Positions 19,438-28,298 of a DNA stretch of 64,000 bases are shown here, piece after piece. The notes under the pieces are model-generated. The model was not told the origin of the DNA. It ran no database searches and worked only from the letters and a program-made list of their open reading frames with translations. The stretch is from Bradyrhizobium viridifuturi. GTDB lineage: Bacteria > Pseudomonadota > Alphaproteobacteria > Rhizobiales > Xanthobacteraceae. Within the stretch, counting starts at the first letter, position 1; the number at the start of each line of letters is the position of its first letter. Position numbers and translations under genes: made by a program. The stretch spans positions 62,001-126,000 of the forward strand of contig NZ_LGTB01000008.1 of NCBI RefSeq assembly GCF_001238275.1, written 5' to 3'.

Positions 19438-20352
19438 ATGCAGGATCAAGGCGGCGACACGATCGACTGGGACGACTTCCGTTTCGTGCTTGCCATCGTG
19501 CGCGGCGGGTCGGTTTCGGCTGCCGCCAAGCAGCTTGGCGTCGATCATGCCACAGTGATCCGGCGTGTCGACCGGCTGGAAGGCCACCTCTCCGCAAAAC
19601 TGTTTGATCGCCGCAAGACCGGCTACCTGCTCACCGAGGCCGGCCAGCGCGTCGCCGACAGCGCCGAGGCGATGGAATCCACCATCGTCGCCAACCAGGA
19701 GGCGGTCGGCGGCTCGCGCGCCCACTTGACCGGCACGGTGCGGATCGGCGCGCCCGACGGCTTCGGCAGCCACTTTTTGGCCTCGCGGCTGGTCAAGTTC
19801 ACCGAGCGGTATCCCGATCTCGATCTGCAGCTCGTCGCCACCGCGCGGCTGTTCTCGCTCTCCAAGCGCGAGGCCGACATTGCGATCAGCCTGACCATGC
19901 CGAAGGAAGGCCGCATCGTTGGCCGCAAGCTCCTGGACTACACGCTCGGGCTTTATGCCGCGCCCGCCTATCTGGCGCAGGCGCCTGCCATCGCCGCGCG
20001 TACCGACCTGCCGCGGCACCGCTTCGTCGGTTACATCGAGGAGCTGCTGTTCACACCGGAACTGGACTATCTCCCGCAGGTCTCTCCGAAGATCTCCGCG
20101 AAATTCCGCAGCGCCAATCTGATCGCGCAGCTCAATGCCACCATTGCCGGCTTCGGCATCGCCGTGCTGCCGCACTTCATGGCATCAGCCCATCCCGAGT
20201 TGCAGCCGGTGCTGCGCGACGAGGTGCGCATCTCGCGCACCTTCTGGCTCCTGATGCACGCCGACAGCAAGGACCTCGCGCGCATCCGGGCGGTGGCGGA
20301 TTATATCTACGAGACCGTGGAAGCCGAGCGCGCGCTATTTAGTGGGCCGTAG
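19438..20352 (+). CDS. LysR family transcriptional regulator, probable regulator of the mmsA operon
   Basis: The 304-residue protein starts MQDQGGDTIDWDDFRFVLAIV. The winged helix is in about residues 10-70 (AAKQLGVDHATVIRRVDRLE), and the effector domain begins near GTVRIGAPDGFGSHFLASRL. I prefer the ATG at 19438 over one 57 bases upstream because the core LysR domain starts just after it and the upstream segment contains a candidate operator. The gene is divergent from mmsA. Regulation of the valine operon by this protein is inferred from position. Confidence 0.9.
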   Translation: MQDQGGDTIDWDDFRFVLAIVRGGSVSAAAKQLGVDHATVIRRVDRLEGHLSAKLFDRRKTGYLLTEAGQRVADSAEAMESTIVANQEAVGGSRAHLTGTVRIGAPDGFGSHFLASRLVKFTERYPDLDLQLVATARLFSLSKREADIAISLTMPKEGRIVGRKLLDYTLGLYAAPAYLAQAPAIAARTDLPRHRFVGYIEELLFTPELDYLPQVSPKISAKFRSANLIAQLNATIAGFGIAVLPHFMASAHPELQPVLRDEVRISRTFWLLMHADSKDLARIRAVADYIYETVEAERALFSGP

Positions 20353-20364
20353 GGCTCGGCGACG

Positions 20365-20607
20365 TCATCCGGCGGATCGGATGCCGCGCGGGTCGACATC
20401 CCGGTTCGATGCGACGTAGTCGACCTCGCCGCGCGATATCCCGATATCCATGAGCTCCCGATCGCTCAGGCTGCCGAGGTCGGCGCGCAGCCGCTCCCAT
20501 TTGCGCCATTCCTGAATTGCGTCCCAAAAGCTCCTGAAGGCGCCGGAGATCCGCGGCGTCGATGCGGTCGCTTGGGCCGAATTCAATGGACCGTAGGTCG
20601 TGCTCAT
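20365..20607 (-). CDS. DUF1127 domain protein
   Basis: The 80-residue protein ends in the DUF1127 core, ADLGSLSDRELMDIGISRGEV, preceded by a basic/aromatic helix (FWDAIQEWRKWERLR). The start at 20607 has a strong GGAGG site seven bases upstream; an in-frame ATG 33 bases earlier lacks one. Small DUF1127 proteins in alphaproteobacteria can bind RNA and influence small-RNA or phosphate responses, but this copy's role is unknown. It is convergent with the LysR gene, 12 bases apart. Confidence 0.85.
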   Translation of the reverse strand: MSTTYGPLNSAQATASTPRISGAFRSFWDAIQEWRKWERLRADLGSLSDRELMDIGISRGEVDYVASNRDVDPRGIRSAG

Positions 20608-20773
20608 TGCAGCACCTCCAGGTTCGTTCCGACAGGGCAAGGTACCGGGGCGTGCTCGAACGCACTTGACAGCCGGCTTACATTTTCCTCACCGGCGGCT
20701 TATTCTTCGCCCGTGAGGCCCGGCCACAGTGCCTCATCGCGACCATCGGACGCACACCCAAGGGATTCGCGGC

Positions 20774-22345
20774 TTGCGCTATCTCTTCGAGGAGTACGCA
20801 CTCGACACGGACCGGCGCGAGCTGCATCGCGGGACGGACGTGGTCTCTGTCGCGCCACAGGTATTCGACCTGCTCGACTTTCTGATCCGCAACAGGGAGC
20901 GCGTCGTCAGCAAGGACGATCTCATCGAGGCGATCTGGAACGGGCGTTGCGTGTCCGATGCGGCCCTGACCACACGCTTCAACGCTGCGCGGAGTGCGAT
21001 CGGCGATTCCGGCCAGGCGCAGCGCCTCATCAAGACCCTGCCGCGCAAGGGCTTCCGGTTCGTCGGCATGGTCCGGGAAGAGCCGGTGCCGGCGAGCGCG
21101 GCAACAGCCGACCCTCCGGTCGAACCGCAGCAGCCACCCCGCAAGCTCACCGACAAGCCTTCGATCGCCGTGCTGCCGTTTCAGAACCTCAGCGCCGACC
21201 CTGAACAAGAGTATTTCGCCGATGGCGTCGTGGAAGAGATCACGATGGCGCTGTCGCGGTTTCGCTGGCTGCTCGTGATCGCGCGCAATTCGAGTTTCAC
21301 CTACAAGGGCCGGCCCGTGGACATCAAGCAGGTCGGCCGCGAGCTTGCGGTGCGCTATGTGCTCGAAGGCAGCGTGCGCAAGGCCGGAAACCGCATTCGC
21401 ATCGCCGGTCAGCTGATCGATACCGAAACCGGCGCACATCTCTGGGCGGACCGCTTTGACGGGGCGCTCGAAGATATCTTCGATCTGCAGGACCAGGTGA
21501 CCTCCACCGTCGTGGGCGCCATCGCACCCATGCTGCAGCGCGAGGAAATCAAGCGAGCCAGGCGCAAGCCAACCGAGAATCTGGATGCATACGACTATTA
21601 CCTGCGTGGATTGGCGATCGTTCGCCAGTGGACCAGGGAAGCCAACGGCGAAGCGCTCCAGCTCTTCAGCAAGGCGATCCAGCTCGACCCCGGTCTCGCC
21701 TGCGCCTATGGCATGGCCGGGTGGTGCTACATCCAACGCAAAGCGCGCCACTGGATGATGGATCGTGTGCAGGAAAGTGCCGAAGCTACGCGGCTAGGCT
21801 GGAAGGCGGTGCATCTCGGAGCAGACGACCCTGCAGCGATCTGCATGGGTGCCTATGTCCTCGCCTTCATCGCCCATGAATTCGATGATGCCGCCGCATT
21901 CGTGGATCGCGGGCTGGCGGTCAATCCGAACCTGGCGCAAGCGTGGCATCTCGGTGCCTGGGTGAGAGCCTTCAGGGGCGAACCCGATCTCGCGCTTGAC
22001 TACGCGATGCACGCCATGCGCCTCAGCCCTCTCGATCCATCCATGTACGGCATACACGGAGCGATGTCGTATGCGCATTTTCTCTCGGGCCGCTACGAAA
22101 TGGCGTCGTCATGGGCCGAAAGAGCATTGCGCGACAATCCGGATTTCCTGCTGGCCATCTGCATGTCCGCAGCCAGCAACGCACTCACCGGACGCCTCGA
22201 GGCGGCACAAAAGGGCATCGCACGCATCCGCGAGCGCGATCCCGATTTGCGCATCTCCAATCTGGGAGAGCTCGCACCATTTCGGCGAGCGGAGGATCTT
22301 GCGGTCTTTACCAAGGCCCTTCGCGCAGCCGGGCTCCCTGAATGA
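20774..22345 (+). CDS. Winged-helix (OmpR/CadC-type) and TPR regulator, adenylate-cyclase-associated type
   Basis: The protein has an N-terminal OmpR-type winged helix (about residues 5-100, VVSKDDLIEAIW and LPRKGFRFVG), then a TolB-like domain starting KPSIAVLPFQNLSADPEQEYFADG, then TPR-like repeats to the end. No adenylate cyclase catalytic domain is present although the middle region is common in such proteins. There is no transmembrane helix between the domains, unlike CadC. I prefer a TTG start at 20774 (RYLFEEYALDTDRREL as the first residues, AAGGGA upstream), matching the usual family N-terminus; an in-frame ATG at 20729 would add 15 residues. Target genes are unknown. Confidence 0.82.
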   Translation: MRYLFEEYALDTDRRELHRGTDVVSVAPQVFDLLDFLIRNRERVVSKDDLIEAIWNGRCVSDAALTTRFNAARSAIGDSGQAQRLIKTLPRKGFRFVGMVREEPVPASAATADPPVEPQQPPRKLTDKPSIAVLPFQNLSADPEQEYFADGVVEEITMALSRFRWLLVIARNSSFTYKGRPVDIKQVGRELAVRYVLEGSVRKAGNRIRIAGQLIDTETGAHLWADRFDGALEDIFDLQDQVTSTVVGAIAPMLQREEIKRARRKPTENLDAYDYYLRGLAIVRQWTREANGEALQLFSKAIQLDPGLACAYGMAGWCYIQRKARHWMMDRVQESAEATRLGWKAVHLGADDPAAICMGAYVLAFIAHEFDDAAAFVDRGLAVNPNLAQAWHLGAWVRAFRGEPDLALDYAMHAMRLSPLDPSMYGIHGAMSYAHFLSGRYEMASSWAERALRDNPDFLLAICMSAASNALTGRLEAAQKGIARIRERDPDLRISNLGELAPFRRAEDLAVFTKALRAAGLPE

Positions 22346-22469
22346 ATGTGGGTTCGCGGCGCACCCTCAGCAGCAGAATCGAACCGGCGAACCGCGTCGG
22401 TGGCCGACTACATCCTACACTACAAGACGATGGAAACCGGGCGCACGCCGCTTAGCGGGCCATGATGTC

Positions 22470-22500
22470 GTCGTCCGAGCTTTCGCCGGGACGACGCGGG
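22470..22500. repeat. Short hairpin repeat downstream of the TetR gene
   Basis: gtcgtcgtccgag and cgccgggacgacg form a short imperfect hairpin in the spacer between the winged-helix regulator and the convergent TetR gene. It resembles the gtcgtccyggc-type repeats near 31079. It may mark transcript ends; nothing else is visible in the 166-base spacer. Confidence 0.4.
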
Positions 22501-22512
22501 GACGCAAATCGG

Positions 22513-23127
22513 CTAGTTTACCTTGGCTTTCTTCGCCGACGCCTTCACTGTCGTCGCACGTCCCAGCGCCGCCTCGCGGCCCGCGCTCAGGATTTCGTCG
22601 GACATCTCGCCATTGCCGGCGATCCGCGACATCACGATGGTGCCCAGCATGGTCGCGAGCACACCCATGGCCTGCTTGCGCGCGGTCTTGCGCGGCACGT
22701 CCTGGATCTGGTCGGTGATCATGTCGATCATCTGGTCCAGCTTGAGCGCAAAGGCCTTGCGGGTCTTGAGGCTTTCGCGGGCGATCTCGGCGCCGAGCGC
22801 CGGCACCGCGCAACCCTGGCCGGGGTCGTCGCGATGGGTCGCCGACAGGTAGCCGTCGACGATGGTCGAAAGCCGCTTCTCCGGCGCCACCTCCGCGGTG
22901 ACCTTGCGCCAGCGCTCGGTGGCGCGGTCCATCGCATAGTTGAACGCCTCGATCACCAGCGCCTCGCGCGAGTCGAAATGCGCGTAGAAGCCGCCATGGG
23001 TCAGCCCGGCGTCCTTCATCAGGTCGGCGACGCCGATGCCATGGGCGCCCTTCTCGCGCAGCCGCGTCGCGGCCTTCTTCACGATTCGCGCGTGGGTCTC
23101 CTGCTTGTGTTCTTTCGAATAGCGCAT
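22513..23127 (-). CDS. TetR/AcrR family transcriptional regulator
   Basis: The 204-residue protein has a TetR helix-turn-helix at about residues 12-58 (GIGVADLMKDAGLTHGGFYAHFDSREAL). The C-terminal ligand domain contains QGCAVPALGAEIARES. A Lys/Ala-rich tail ends AKKAKVN. It lies downstream of the thioesterase gene in the same direction, with 60 bases between. A 12-base sequence just upstream of its start recurs once, with one difference, upstream of the thioesterase gene, suggesting it regulates itself and that gene. Confidence 0.92.
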   Translation of the reverse strand: MRYSKEHKQETHARIVKKAATRLREKGAHGIGVADLMKDAGLTHGGFYAHFDSREALVIEAFNYAMDRATERWRKVTAEVAPEKRLSTIVDGYLSATHRDDPGQGCAVPALGAEIARESLKTRKAFALKLDQMIDMITDQIQDVPRKTARKQAMGVLATMLGTIVMSRIAGNGEMSDEILSAGREAALGRATTVKASAKKAKVN

Positions 23128-23147
23128 GCCGATCTCATGGAATGTTT

Positions 23148-23159
23148 CTAATCATATAA
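23148..23159 (-). promoter_or_regulatory. Candidate TetR operator, site A
   Basis: On the minus strand this reads TTATATGATTAG, 21 bases before the tetR start. Site B at 23751-23762 reads TTATATGATGAG, 11 of 12 identical. The AT-rich tract also offers a TATTAT -10-like element for tetR on the minus strand. Confidence 0.4.
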
Positions 23160-23187
23160 TAGCAGAGTTGCGCCGGGAATGCTGCAG

Positions 23188-23739
23188 TTATTTCGCGCTA
23201 CCTGCCGCTTTAGGTTCCCCGCCGAGCATCGAGAATGTCGCAGTCGCGTGCACCGCAAGATTGCCCCTGCCGTCGCGGACGAAGCCCTCGGTGTAGCTGG
23301 TCTGGCGGCCGAGCTTGATCACCTTGCCCTCGGCCGAGATGGTTCCCGAGCGCGCCGAAAGCGGGCGCAGATAGGTCACTTTGAGGTCGAGCGTGACCGA
23401 GGTCTGCCCCGCCGGCAGCATGGTCGAGATCGCGCAACCCATCGCGGTGTCGAGCAGCGCCGCGGCGGTCGCGCCGTGCAGCAGGCCGATGGTGTTTTCC
23501 AGGCTTTCATGCGGCTCGAGTTCCATCACGATCCGCCCCTCGTCGACCACGGCGACGCGGAAGCCGATCAACCTGGCCATCGGCGGCGGCGGCAAGCGGC
23601 CGTCGCGGATCCCGCGCATCGCCTCGATGCCGGACATCGGCAGCGCCGCCTTCGCCACCGGCCCGGGCGCCTGCCATTCCACCACGCGCGTGCGCGTCAG
23701 CTCGGGCGAATGAAGATCTGCTGTCTCAGCGGCGGTCAT
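23188..23739 (-). CDS. PaaI-type hotdog thioesterase
   Basis: The 183-residue protein has the PaaI/4HBT core: LENTIGLLHGATAAALLDTAMGCAISTMLP carries the HGG/A-type catalytic loop and the Asp of the active-site helix, followed by SVTLDLKVTYLRPL and TYTEGFV-like strands. It should hydrolyse an acyl- or aryl-CoA. The N-terminal 50 residues are less conserved. A GGAG ribosome site precedes the ATG. It is divergent from the enoyl-CoA hydratase gene. Confidence 0.88.
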   Translation of the reverse strand: MTAAETADLHSPELTRTRVVEWQAPGPVAKAALPMSGIEAMRGIRDGRLPPPPMARLIGFRVAVVDEGRIVMELEPHESLENTIGLLHGATAAALLDTAMGCAISTMLPAGQTSVTLDLKVTYLRPLSARSGTISAEGKVIKLGRQTSYTEGFVRDGRGNLAVHATATFSMLGGEPKAAGSAK

Positions 23740-23750
23740 GATCGCTCCAT

Positions 23751-23762
23751 TTATATGATGAG
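23751..23762 (+). promoter_or_regulatory. Candidate TetR operator, site B
   Basis: TTATATGATGAG lies in the spacer between the divergent thioesterase and enoyl-CoA hydratase genes and matches site A upstream of tetR in 11 of 12 bases. The ATATGATG core also occurs in the palindrome in front of the thiolase gene at 31192. Position allows control of both divergent genes. Confidence 0.4.
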
Positions 23763-23872
23763 CATAATTCTATATATCCGCGTTCGCCGGCGCAACCGCG
23801 GCGCCGATGCTTGACAGGGACCGGGTTTGTCCGGGACATGGCGCGATCAATTCCTGCGCCGGGACTTTTTCC

Positions 23873-24643
23873 ATGGACATGCTCAATCCCCATTGCGGCA
23901 TCGACCGCGACCACAGAGGCGTCGTCCGCCTCACCATCTGCAACGCCGGCAAGCTGAACATCGTCAGCTCGGCCGTGACCAACGGCGTGCGCGAAGGCTT
24001 TGAGCATCTGGCCGCCGATCCGACCATCCGCGCGGTGATCCTGGCCGGCGAAAGCGAACGCAGCATGATCGGCGGCGCCGACATCAAGGAGATGGCGACG
24101 CTCGACCAGACATCGGCCGAGGCCTTCATCAGCCGCCTGCGCGACCTCTGCGAGGCCGTGCGCAAATTCCCCGCGCCCGTCATCGCCCGCCTGCCCGGCT
24201 GGTGCCTCGGCGGCGGCCTCGAGGTCGCGGCCGCCTGCGACGTCCGCATCGCCGCGCATGACGCAATGTTCGGCATGCCCGAGGTCCGGGTCGGCATCCC
24301 CTCGGTGATCCACGCCGCGCTGTTGCCGCGCCTGATCGGCTGGGGCCGCGCCCGCTGGCTGATGATGACCGCCGAGAACATCGACGCCCCGACCGCGCTG
24401 TCCTGGGGCCTGGTCGACACAGTGGCAAAACCCGGCGGTCTCGATGAGGTCGTCGAGCACACCGTCAAAGCGCTGCTGGAATGCGGCCCCGAGGCGCTGC
24501 GCATCCAGAAGGACCTGCTGCGGCAATGGGAGGAGCTGCCGCTGACCGAGTCGGTCAACCTCAGCGTCGGCGTGTTCGGAAAATCGTTCCAGACCGGCGA
24601 GCCGCAGCGGCTGCTGCAGGGGTTTTTGGATCGCAAACGGTAA
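23873..24643 (+). CDS. Enoyl-CoA hydratase/isomerase family protein
   Basis: The 256-residue crotonase-fold protein starts MDMLNPHCGIDRDHRG. The oxyanion-hole motifs are SMIGGADIKEMATL and LGGGLEVAAACDVRIAA. FGMPEVRVGIPSVIHAALLPR covers the usual catalytic region, but the second glutamate typical of hydratases is replaced in the GIPSV segment, so it may be an isomerase, hydrolase or other crotonase. I prefer 23873 over an in-frame ATG 66 bases upstream, which lies in the regulatory spacer. Confidence 0.87.
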   Translation: MDMLNPHCGIDRDHRGVVRLTICNAGKLNIVSSAVTNGVREGFEHLAADPTIRAVILAGESERSMIGGADIKEMATLDQTSAEAFISRLRDLCEAVRKFPAPVIARLPGWCLGGGLEVAAACDVRIAAHDAMFGMPEVRVGIPSVIHAALLPRLIGWGRARWLMMTAENIDAPTALSWGLVDTVAKPGGLDEVVEHTVKALLECGPEALRIQKDLLRQWEELPLTESVNLSVGVFGKSFQTGEPQRLLQGFLDRKR

Positions 24644-24834
24644 TAGCAACAACGCATTTGACGGACTGTTGACCGCCGACGACAGCCGACTAGGCTAACC
24701 TGAACGACGAGACAGGCGCGTCCGATCGAGAACGTCGATCGCAACGGCCGTCTCGCCGACGCCCGCGGGCCAAGAAGACAATCATTTTCGGGACAAACGC
24801 ACGGGGGCACCACTCAAAGGCAGCAGGAGGACAT

Positions 24835-27111
24835 ATGGTCCAAAAGCGCGACGTTCCCGGTATCCGCCCCTATGATGCTCCGGCCGGCGGCTGGGGCGCC
24901 CTCAAGGCCACCGCCGAGGCGGTTCGCACCCAGATGGATCTGGTCGAGGCGCCGATCACGCTGCTGCGGACCAACAAGCCCGACGGCTTCGATTGTCCGG
25001 GCTGCGCCTGGCCCGACAAGGAGCACACCTCCACCTTCCAGTTCTGCGAGAACGGCGCCAAGGCCGTGACCTGGGAGGCGACCAGCAAGCGCGTCACACC
25101 GGAATTCTTCGCCGCGCACACCGTGACCGAACTGCTCGGCTGGACCGATTTCCATCTGGAGAACGAGGGCCGGCTGACCGAGCCGCTCGCCTATGATTCC
25201 GCAAGCGACACCTACCAGCCGATCGCGTGGGATGCCGCCTTTGCGCGGATCGGCGAGAGCCTGCGCGCGCTGCCGGATCCCAACATGGCCGAGTTCTACA
25301 CCTCCGGCCGCGCCTCGAACGAGGCCGCCTTCCTGTTCCAGATCTTCGCGCGCGAATACGGCAGCAACAATTTCCCCGACTGCTCGAACATGTGCCACGA
25401 GGCGACCAGCGTCGGGCTGCCGCAATCGATCGGCATCGGCAAGGGTACGGTGTCGCTGGATGATTTCGACCATTGCGAGCTGATCATCGCGATGGGCCAC
25501 AACCCCGGCACCAACCATCCGCGCATGATGGGCACGCTGTGGGAGGTCTCGCGCCGCGGCGTGCCGATCATCGTGTTCAATCCGCTGCGCGAGCGCGCGC
25601 TGGAGCGTTTTGCCGATCCGCAGGACCCGATCGAGATGGCAACGCTCGGCTCGACCCGGATCGCCTCGACCTATTATCAGCCCAAGGTCGGCGCCGACGC
25701 CGCGGTGCTGAAGGGCGTCATGAAGGCGCTGATCGAGAAGGATGACGCGAGCCACGACGTGCTCGATCATGCCTTCATCGCCGAGCACACCAACGGCTTC
25801 GAGCTTTCGCGGCCGATCTGCGCGCGACGCCATGGGAATCGATCGAGACCGTCTCCGGCTTCAGCCGCGCCCAGCTCGGCGAGGTCGCCGCCGCCTACGC
25901 CAAGTCCAACGCCACCATCGTCACCTACGGCATGGGCATCACCCAGCACATGCGCGGCACCGACAATGTGCAGCAGATCGCAAACCTGCTGCTCTTGAAG
26001 GGCAATTACGGCAAGCCCGGCGCCGGCATCTGCCCGCTGCGCGGTCACTCCAACGTGCAGGGCAATCGCACCGTCGGCATCACCGAGAAACCCAATATCC
26101 CGATGTTCGAGGGCATCGAGCGCACCTTCGGCTTCAAGCCGCCGCGCCATCACGGCCATGACGCGGTCGCGGCGATGGAGGCAATCGACGACGGCCGATC
26201 GAAGGTGCTGATCTGCCTCGGCGGCAACTTTGCCATCGCACTGCCCGACCCTGAACGTTGCACCGCCGCCATGCGCAAGCTCGAGCTTGCCGTGCATCTC
26301 GGCACCAAGCTGAACCGCTCGCATCTTCTGGTCGGCAAGCAGTCGATCATCCTGCCGGTGCTGGGCCGCACCGAACGCGATATCCAGGCCTCGGGGCCGC
26401 AGGTCGTCACCGTCGAGGATTCGATGTCGATGGTGCACGCCTCGCGCGGCAAGCTCACCCCGGCCTCGGAAAATCTGCTCTCGGAATCGGCCATCGTCGC
26501 CGGTATGGCGATGGCGACCCTGCCGGCGAGCAAGGTGCCGTGGATCGAGCTGATAGCCGACTACGACCGCATCCGCGACGCCATCGAGGGCGTCTTCCCC
26601 GACTTCAAGGATTACACGCCCGCATCCGGACTCCCGGCGGCTTCCGCCTGCCGCTGCCGCCGACCGAGCGCAAATGGACCACGCCGTCAGGAAGGCCGAA
26701 TTCCTGATCTTCAAGGGCCTGGAAGAGGACCCGGTGCTGTCGGACAAGTCAGTCCTCAAGCTCGCCACCATCCGCAGCCACGACCAGTACAACACCACGA
26801 TCTATGGGTTGAATGACCGCTATCGCGGCGTGTTCGGACGGCGCGATGTGCTGTTCACCAGTGCAGCCGATCTCGCCGAACGCGGACTTGCCCATGGCGA
26901 CCTCGTCGAGATCGAGACCGCGCTGCCCGGGGGCACGCCGCGCCGCCTCACCCTCACCGCGATCGCCTACGACATCGCCCGCGGCTCGGTCGCCGCCTAT
27001 TATCCCGAAGCCAACGGCCTGGTGCCGCTCGACTATCAGGACAAGGAAAGCGGCACGCCGTCGTACAAATCGGTGCCGGTGCACATCCGCCGGGCTACGA
27101 AGGCGGCGTGA
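24835..27111 (+). pseudogene. FdhF/YdeP-family molybdopterin oxidoreductase, interrupted by three apparent 1-base losses
   Basis: The gene encodes a roughly 760-residue molybdopterin oxidoreductase of the FdhF/YdeP type. It starts at 24835 behind a strong AGGAGG site and contains FDCPGCAWPD, then SNMCHEATSVGLP (the cysteine in the formate-dehydrogenase active-site position) and MGHNPGTNHPRMM. The frame breaks near 25803 (expected [13 protein letters not shown]), near 26627 (expected [12 protein letters not shown]) and near 26692 (expected [12 protein letters not shown]). Each break is a net loss of one base, and the third restores the original frame through to the stop. The family relates to formate dehydrogenase; E. 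coli YdeP is linked to acid resistance, and the electron partner here is unknown. Sequence error is more likely than decay. Confidence 0.88.
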
Positions 27112-27130
27112 CCGACACAAAGCCCGGCTC

Positions 27131-27211
27131 GTAGCCCGGGTGAAGCGCAGCGAAATCCGGGGACGCGGCATCTGCGCATGCCCGGATTGCGCTACGTTCC
27201 ATCTAGGCTAC
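27131..27211. repeat. Intergenic palindromic repeat, gtagcccgg family (copy 1)
   Basis: The element runs from gtagcccgggtgaagcgcag to the inverted end near ctaggctac, with an internal inverted match aatccgg / cccggatt. A compact second copy is at 28255-28289. It directly follows the FdhF-like gene. Confidence 0.7.
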
Positions 27212-27262
27212 GCTAGCTGTTGACGATCTAGTTGACCACGGCGCATTGAGACGGTGGCTGCA

Positions 27263-27535
27263 ATGGTGAATGAAGTAATTGCGGCGGCGGGCAACACGGC
27301 TGTCCCAGCATACCTCACGCTACTCAAGCTCGGATACACAGTTGATCGTGCTGGCAAGGGCGATCAGGAGCACTGGATCGCGAAGAAGGAGACGCTCCAT
27401 CTTGTCGCCGATTGCCCACTGGAATTACTGGGCCTCTGTTTGTTGCGGAGTGAGCAAGGTCCACACTGGCAGGCGACAGACCGCCAGATTGACGAATTCA
27501 TGAGACAGTTCTACCCGACTGCGAGTTCAACGTAG
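27263..27535 (+). CDS. Hypothetical protein (90 aa)
   Basis: I do not recognise a family. The protein starts MVNEVIAAAGNTAVPAYLTL, is acidic, has no signal peptide or membrane helix, and ends in a DEFMRQFYP segment. Base composition is less GC-rich than its neighbours and codon use is less biased, suggesting a recently acquired or fast-evolving gene. A GTG nine bases upstream is an alternative start. It stands alone between repeats. Confidence 0.55.
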   Translation: MVNEVIAAAGNTAVPAYLTLLKLGYTVDRAGKGDQEHWIAKKETLHLVADCPLELLGLCLLRSEQGPHWQATDRQIDEFMRQFYPTASST

Positions 27536-27569
27536 GCATCACGCAGCAAGCGGTCTTGGTCGACCCCTG

Positions 27570-27643
27570 TGGCCCGCATGAGCGCAGCGACATGCGGGAC
27601 CGATCGTCCCGGACATCGCTTCGCTCATCCGGACAATGGCTGG
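27570..27643. repeat. Intergenic palindromic repeat (cccgcatgagcgcagcg type)
   Basis: cccgcatgagcgcagcgacatgcggg pairs at its ends (cccgcat / atgcggg) and is followed by gtcccggacatcgcttcgctcatccggac, another inverted arrangement. This is a repeat type familiar from Bradyrhizobium spacers. Confidence 0.55.
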
Positions 27644-27762
27644 AGCGTTCCCATTTGGGAGTGACCCGCACGCGGCCGAAGGAATGTCGCGCAAAGCGCG
27701 AGAACGGTCAGAACAAAACACACCCAGATGATGTACTTGATGAAGTCCTTGCCCGTGATCAT
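27625..27762 (-). CDS. Small single-pass membrane protein (45 aa), putative
   Basis: The frame reads MITGKDFIKYIIWVCFVLTV then a few more hydrophobic residues, making one clear membrane helix, with a short polar tail. A longer frame extends 24 residues upstream without a better start. The ribosome site is weak. The gene partly overlaps a repeat, so its status is uncertain. No family recognised. Confidence 0.35.
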   Translation of the reverse strand: MITGKDFIKYIIWVCFVLTVLALCATFLRPRAGHSQMGTLQPLSG

Positions 27763-27809
27763 CGATTCATCTTGACTACGGTTGCGCTGGACCCTTGCGG
27801 AACCAGCGT

Positions 27810-28214
27810 TTACGAGCGCGGTGACGCGAGCCAATCACGGAAAAACCGCTCCTGCGCGGCAACTGAGGCGGGAATCACGTCGGGGCCGCTGGCAAATGTC
27901 TCGACGAGATCGCTCATCTTCGCGTGTTGGCCGACGGTCATCTTGTAAGCCTTGAGACCTTGGCCCATATCTCTTGCCATCCCCGAAGGGTATACGTTCA
28001 GGCTTGCTCCATAACAGAATGGAATGACACCATCCTCGGCTAAGAGACTGCGAATATCGCAGAGAGCCTGGAAGAAGTCGCTCGCAGTGCGCTCAACGGT
28101 CTTGTGTCGGTATTCGCACCGAAGCCTACAGACATCCCCGTCATCGAATAATGTGAAGAGAGCCGTTTCCTCGTCGTGACCGCCGATCAGCCGAATTCTG
28201 TGCTGCTCATCCAT
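27810..28214 (-). CDS. Hypothetical protein (134 aa)
   Basis: The protein begins MDEQHRIRLIGGHDEETALF and contains CRLRCEYRHKTVERTASDFFQALCDIR and the tail ERFFRDWLASPRS. It looks soluble, and composition is less GC-rich than the flanking metabolic genes. I prefer 28214 (GGA four bases upstream) to a longer frame that reads back through the repeat at 28255. No family or function recognised. Confidence 0.55.
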   Translation of the reverse strand: MDEQHRIRLIGGHDEETALFTLFDDGDVCRLRCEYRHKTVERTASDFFQALCDIRSLLAEDGVIPFCYGASLNVYPSGMARDMGQGLKAYKMTVGQHAKMSDLVETFASGPDVIPASVAAQERFFRDWLASPRS

Positions 28215-28254
28215 TCCACATCTCGATCTGTAGTTCAGCTCTATGGCCAGTCTT

Positions 28255-28289
28255 GTAGCCCGGATGAGGCGCAGCGGAATCCGGGCTAC
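28255..28289. repeat. Intergenic palindromic repeat, gtagcccgg family (copy 2)
   Basis: gtagcccgga at the left end is the exact reverse complement of tccgggctac at the right end, around a tgaggcgcagcgga loop. It lies between the end of the MFS gene and the hypothetical gene downstream. Confidence 0.8.
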
Positions 28290-28298
28290 GCGCGCCAC

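Noticed and set aside
23155..23160. Plus-strand TATAAT as a -10 box
   Set aside because: No gene on the plus strand follows for 700 bases and no -35 partner is present; the tract fits a minus-strand tetR promoter or operator.
25932..26816. Reading the middle of the FdhF-like region as an independent gene
   Set aside because: It begins mid-domain and has no ribosome site; it is a continuation of the 24835 gene after a lost base.
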